A DNA stretch of 7,846 nt from Alphaproteobacteria bacterium (GTDB taxonomy: Bacteria > Pseudomonadota > Alphaproteobacteria > Sphingomonadales > Emcibacteraceae): the NCBI GenBank assembly GCA_002749135.1, contig NVVY01000011.1, positions 27,621 through 35,466 on the forward strand, written 5' to 3'. The notes beneath the pieces are model-generated. The model had not been told where the DNA came from. It did not search any database and saw only the letters and a program-made list of their open reading frames with translations. This document shows, piece after piece, positions 7,375 through 7,846 of this stretch; the stretch's first letter is position 1, and each line of letters opens with the position of its first letter. The position numbers were made by a program, and so were the translations under genes.

Positions 7375-7446
7375 ACGCTAGCTTTTTGAAGGTGATATAT
7401 AATTATTAAAGGGGCAGATTAAGCAGCGTTGTCACAAGATTCCATC

Positions 7447-7465
7447 CAGTCATTTCTATTGACTG
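7447..7465. repeat. 6-bp hairpin downstream of ihfB
   Basis: Arms CAGTCA (7447-7452) and TGACTG (7460-7465) are perfectly complementary around a 7-nt loop. It lies about 90 nt past the ihfB stop. No T-run follows on either strand, so it is not a convincing intrinsic terminator; it could be an operator-like site or chance. Confidence 0.3.
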
Positions 7466-7555
7466 TAATACTCTATGTGTTTGTCTTGAAAAGAGATGTT
7501 GGTATTGAATAAATTGTATATTGGCCGTGGATTGAAAGAAGTACCTGCGGTTAAA

Positions 7556-7837
7556 TTATTTCTGGTTCAGCCTTTTCCTTAAATCCTTGCCCGTCTTAAA
7601 ATGCAGGACATTTTTCTCCGGCACAGAAACCACGTCTCCTGTGCGGGGATTACGCCCGACACGTGCTGAACGGCGCTTTACCGTGAAAGACCCAAATCCT
7701 CTAAGCTCAACCCGCCCTTCCGCAGAAAGAGCTGCGGATATTTCCTCAAAGATTACATTTACAATTCTTTCAATATCACGCTGTGTGAGGTGAAGGTTCT
7801 GGTCAGCCATACGGGTGATTAACTCTGACTTTATCAT
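7556..7837 (-). CDS. ihfB: Integration host factor subunit beta (IHF-beta)
   Basis: A 93-aa DNA-bending protein of the HU/IHF family. With IHF-alpha it forms a heterodimer that bends DNA sharply at specific sites in nucleoid organisation, transcription, replication and site-specific recombination. The length is normal for IHF-beta. Visible family marks are the N-terminal MIKSEL helix, the QRDIERIV helix (about 19-26), RGFGSF (46-51) and the beta-arm tip GRNPRTG (61-67), whose Pro64 is the intercalating residue. The C-terminal [12 protein letters not shown] is also typical. The ATG at 7835-7837 sits only 9 nt from the window edge and is preceded by a weak GAG-type ribosome binding site. Sequence style is alphaproteobacterial. 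GC is around 50% by sampled lines, clearly above the downstream defence genes, so this is probably the host backbone. No convincing T-tailed terminator follows it. HU is the alternative name; the MIKSEL start and the subfamily pattern favour IHF-beta. Confidence 0.95.
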   Translation of the reverse strand: MIKSELITRMADQNLHLTQRDIERIVNVIFEEISAALSAEGRVELRGFGSFTVKRRSARVGRNPRTGDVVSVPEKNVLHFKTGKDLRKRLNQK

Positions 7838-7846
7838 TTTCTGCTC

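Larger units (their letters stand above)
7163..7555. other. Intergenic gap between ihfB and the defence genes
   Basis: This 393-nt stretch holds no reading frame I can support. It contains three inverted repeats (7332-7349, 7359-7374, 7447-7465) and a weak promoter candidate (7211-7239), which are listed separately. A GC-rich patch at about 7279-7314 stands out from AT-rich surroundings and may be a remnant of host sequence. On the minus strand a 30-codon ORF starts with an ATG just inside the 7332-7349 repeat, with AGAAGG about 8 nt upstream; it is too short and too uncharacteristic to call. The gap probably carries the control region of the defence operon and the insertion boundary next to ihfB. 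Confidence 0.6.

Noticed and set aside
7370..7403. Perfect TTGACA and TATAAT boxes on the plus strand
   Set aside because: The spacing is 22 nt (20 nt for an overlapping TATATA), too long for a normal promoter, and no supportable gene follows on that strand.
7587..7793. Plus-strand 68-codon frame opposite ihfB
   Set aside because: Complementary shadow of a conserved IHF gene.
1..7846. CRISPR array, tRNA, rRNA or insertion sequence
   Set aside because: No regularly spaced repeats, no tRNA-like cloverleaf or rRNA signature, and no transposase-like frame were seen on reading both strands.

Overview
The window looks like a piece of an alphaproteobacterial chromosome carrying an anti-phage defence locus. 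The lineage call rests on one gene at the right edge, a complete integration host factor beta subunit (ihfB) of alphaproteobacterial type. Its MIKSEL start, QRDIERIV helix and GRNPRTG arm tip fit that group. I cannot resolve genus or family. Every gene I can support lies on the minus strand, so the window reads right to left.

Layout in transcription order. ihfB (7556-7837) is host backbone, at roughly 50% GC by hand-sampled lines. A 393-nt gap (7163-7555) follows, with no supportable gene but with two short inverted repeats and a weak promoter candidate. Next comes a very large gene (743-7162, 2139 aa), AT-rich at roughly the high 30s % GC. It encodes a STAND-type NTPase with an N-terminal PD-(D/E)XK (Cap4/DUF4297-like) nuclease, a P-loop ATPase, a long alpha-helical solenoid and an aromatic-rich C-terminus. 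This matches the AVAST (Avs) architecture, and size plus a small partner gene fit type III (Avs3a) best. A small helical partner gene (370-858, 162 aa, candidate Avs3b) starts inside the large gene, overlaps it by 116 nt and has its own strong Shine-Dalgarno. After its TAA stop the same frame stays open for 69 more codons (369-163, stop 160-162). This is either a separate TTG-started 58-aa gene or the severed tail of a roughly 232-aa partner. The last 159 nt (1-159) hold no supportable gene, only two perfect 10-bp palindromes.

How the genes work together: by analogy with characterised Avs proteins, the large protein would bind a conserved phage protein through its C-terminal solenoid, oligomerise with ATP and activate the N-terminal nuclease to cut DNA and abort infection. 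The role of the small partner is unknown. The core architecture is a known defence class. The less explained parts are the tail beyond the partner's stop, the long gene overlap with an A7 tract inside it, and the aromatic-rich C-terminus.
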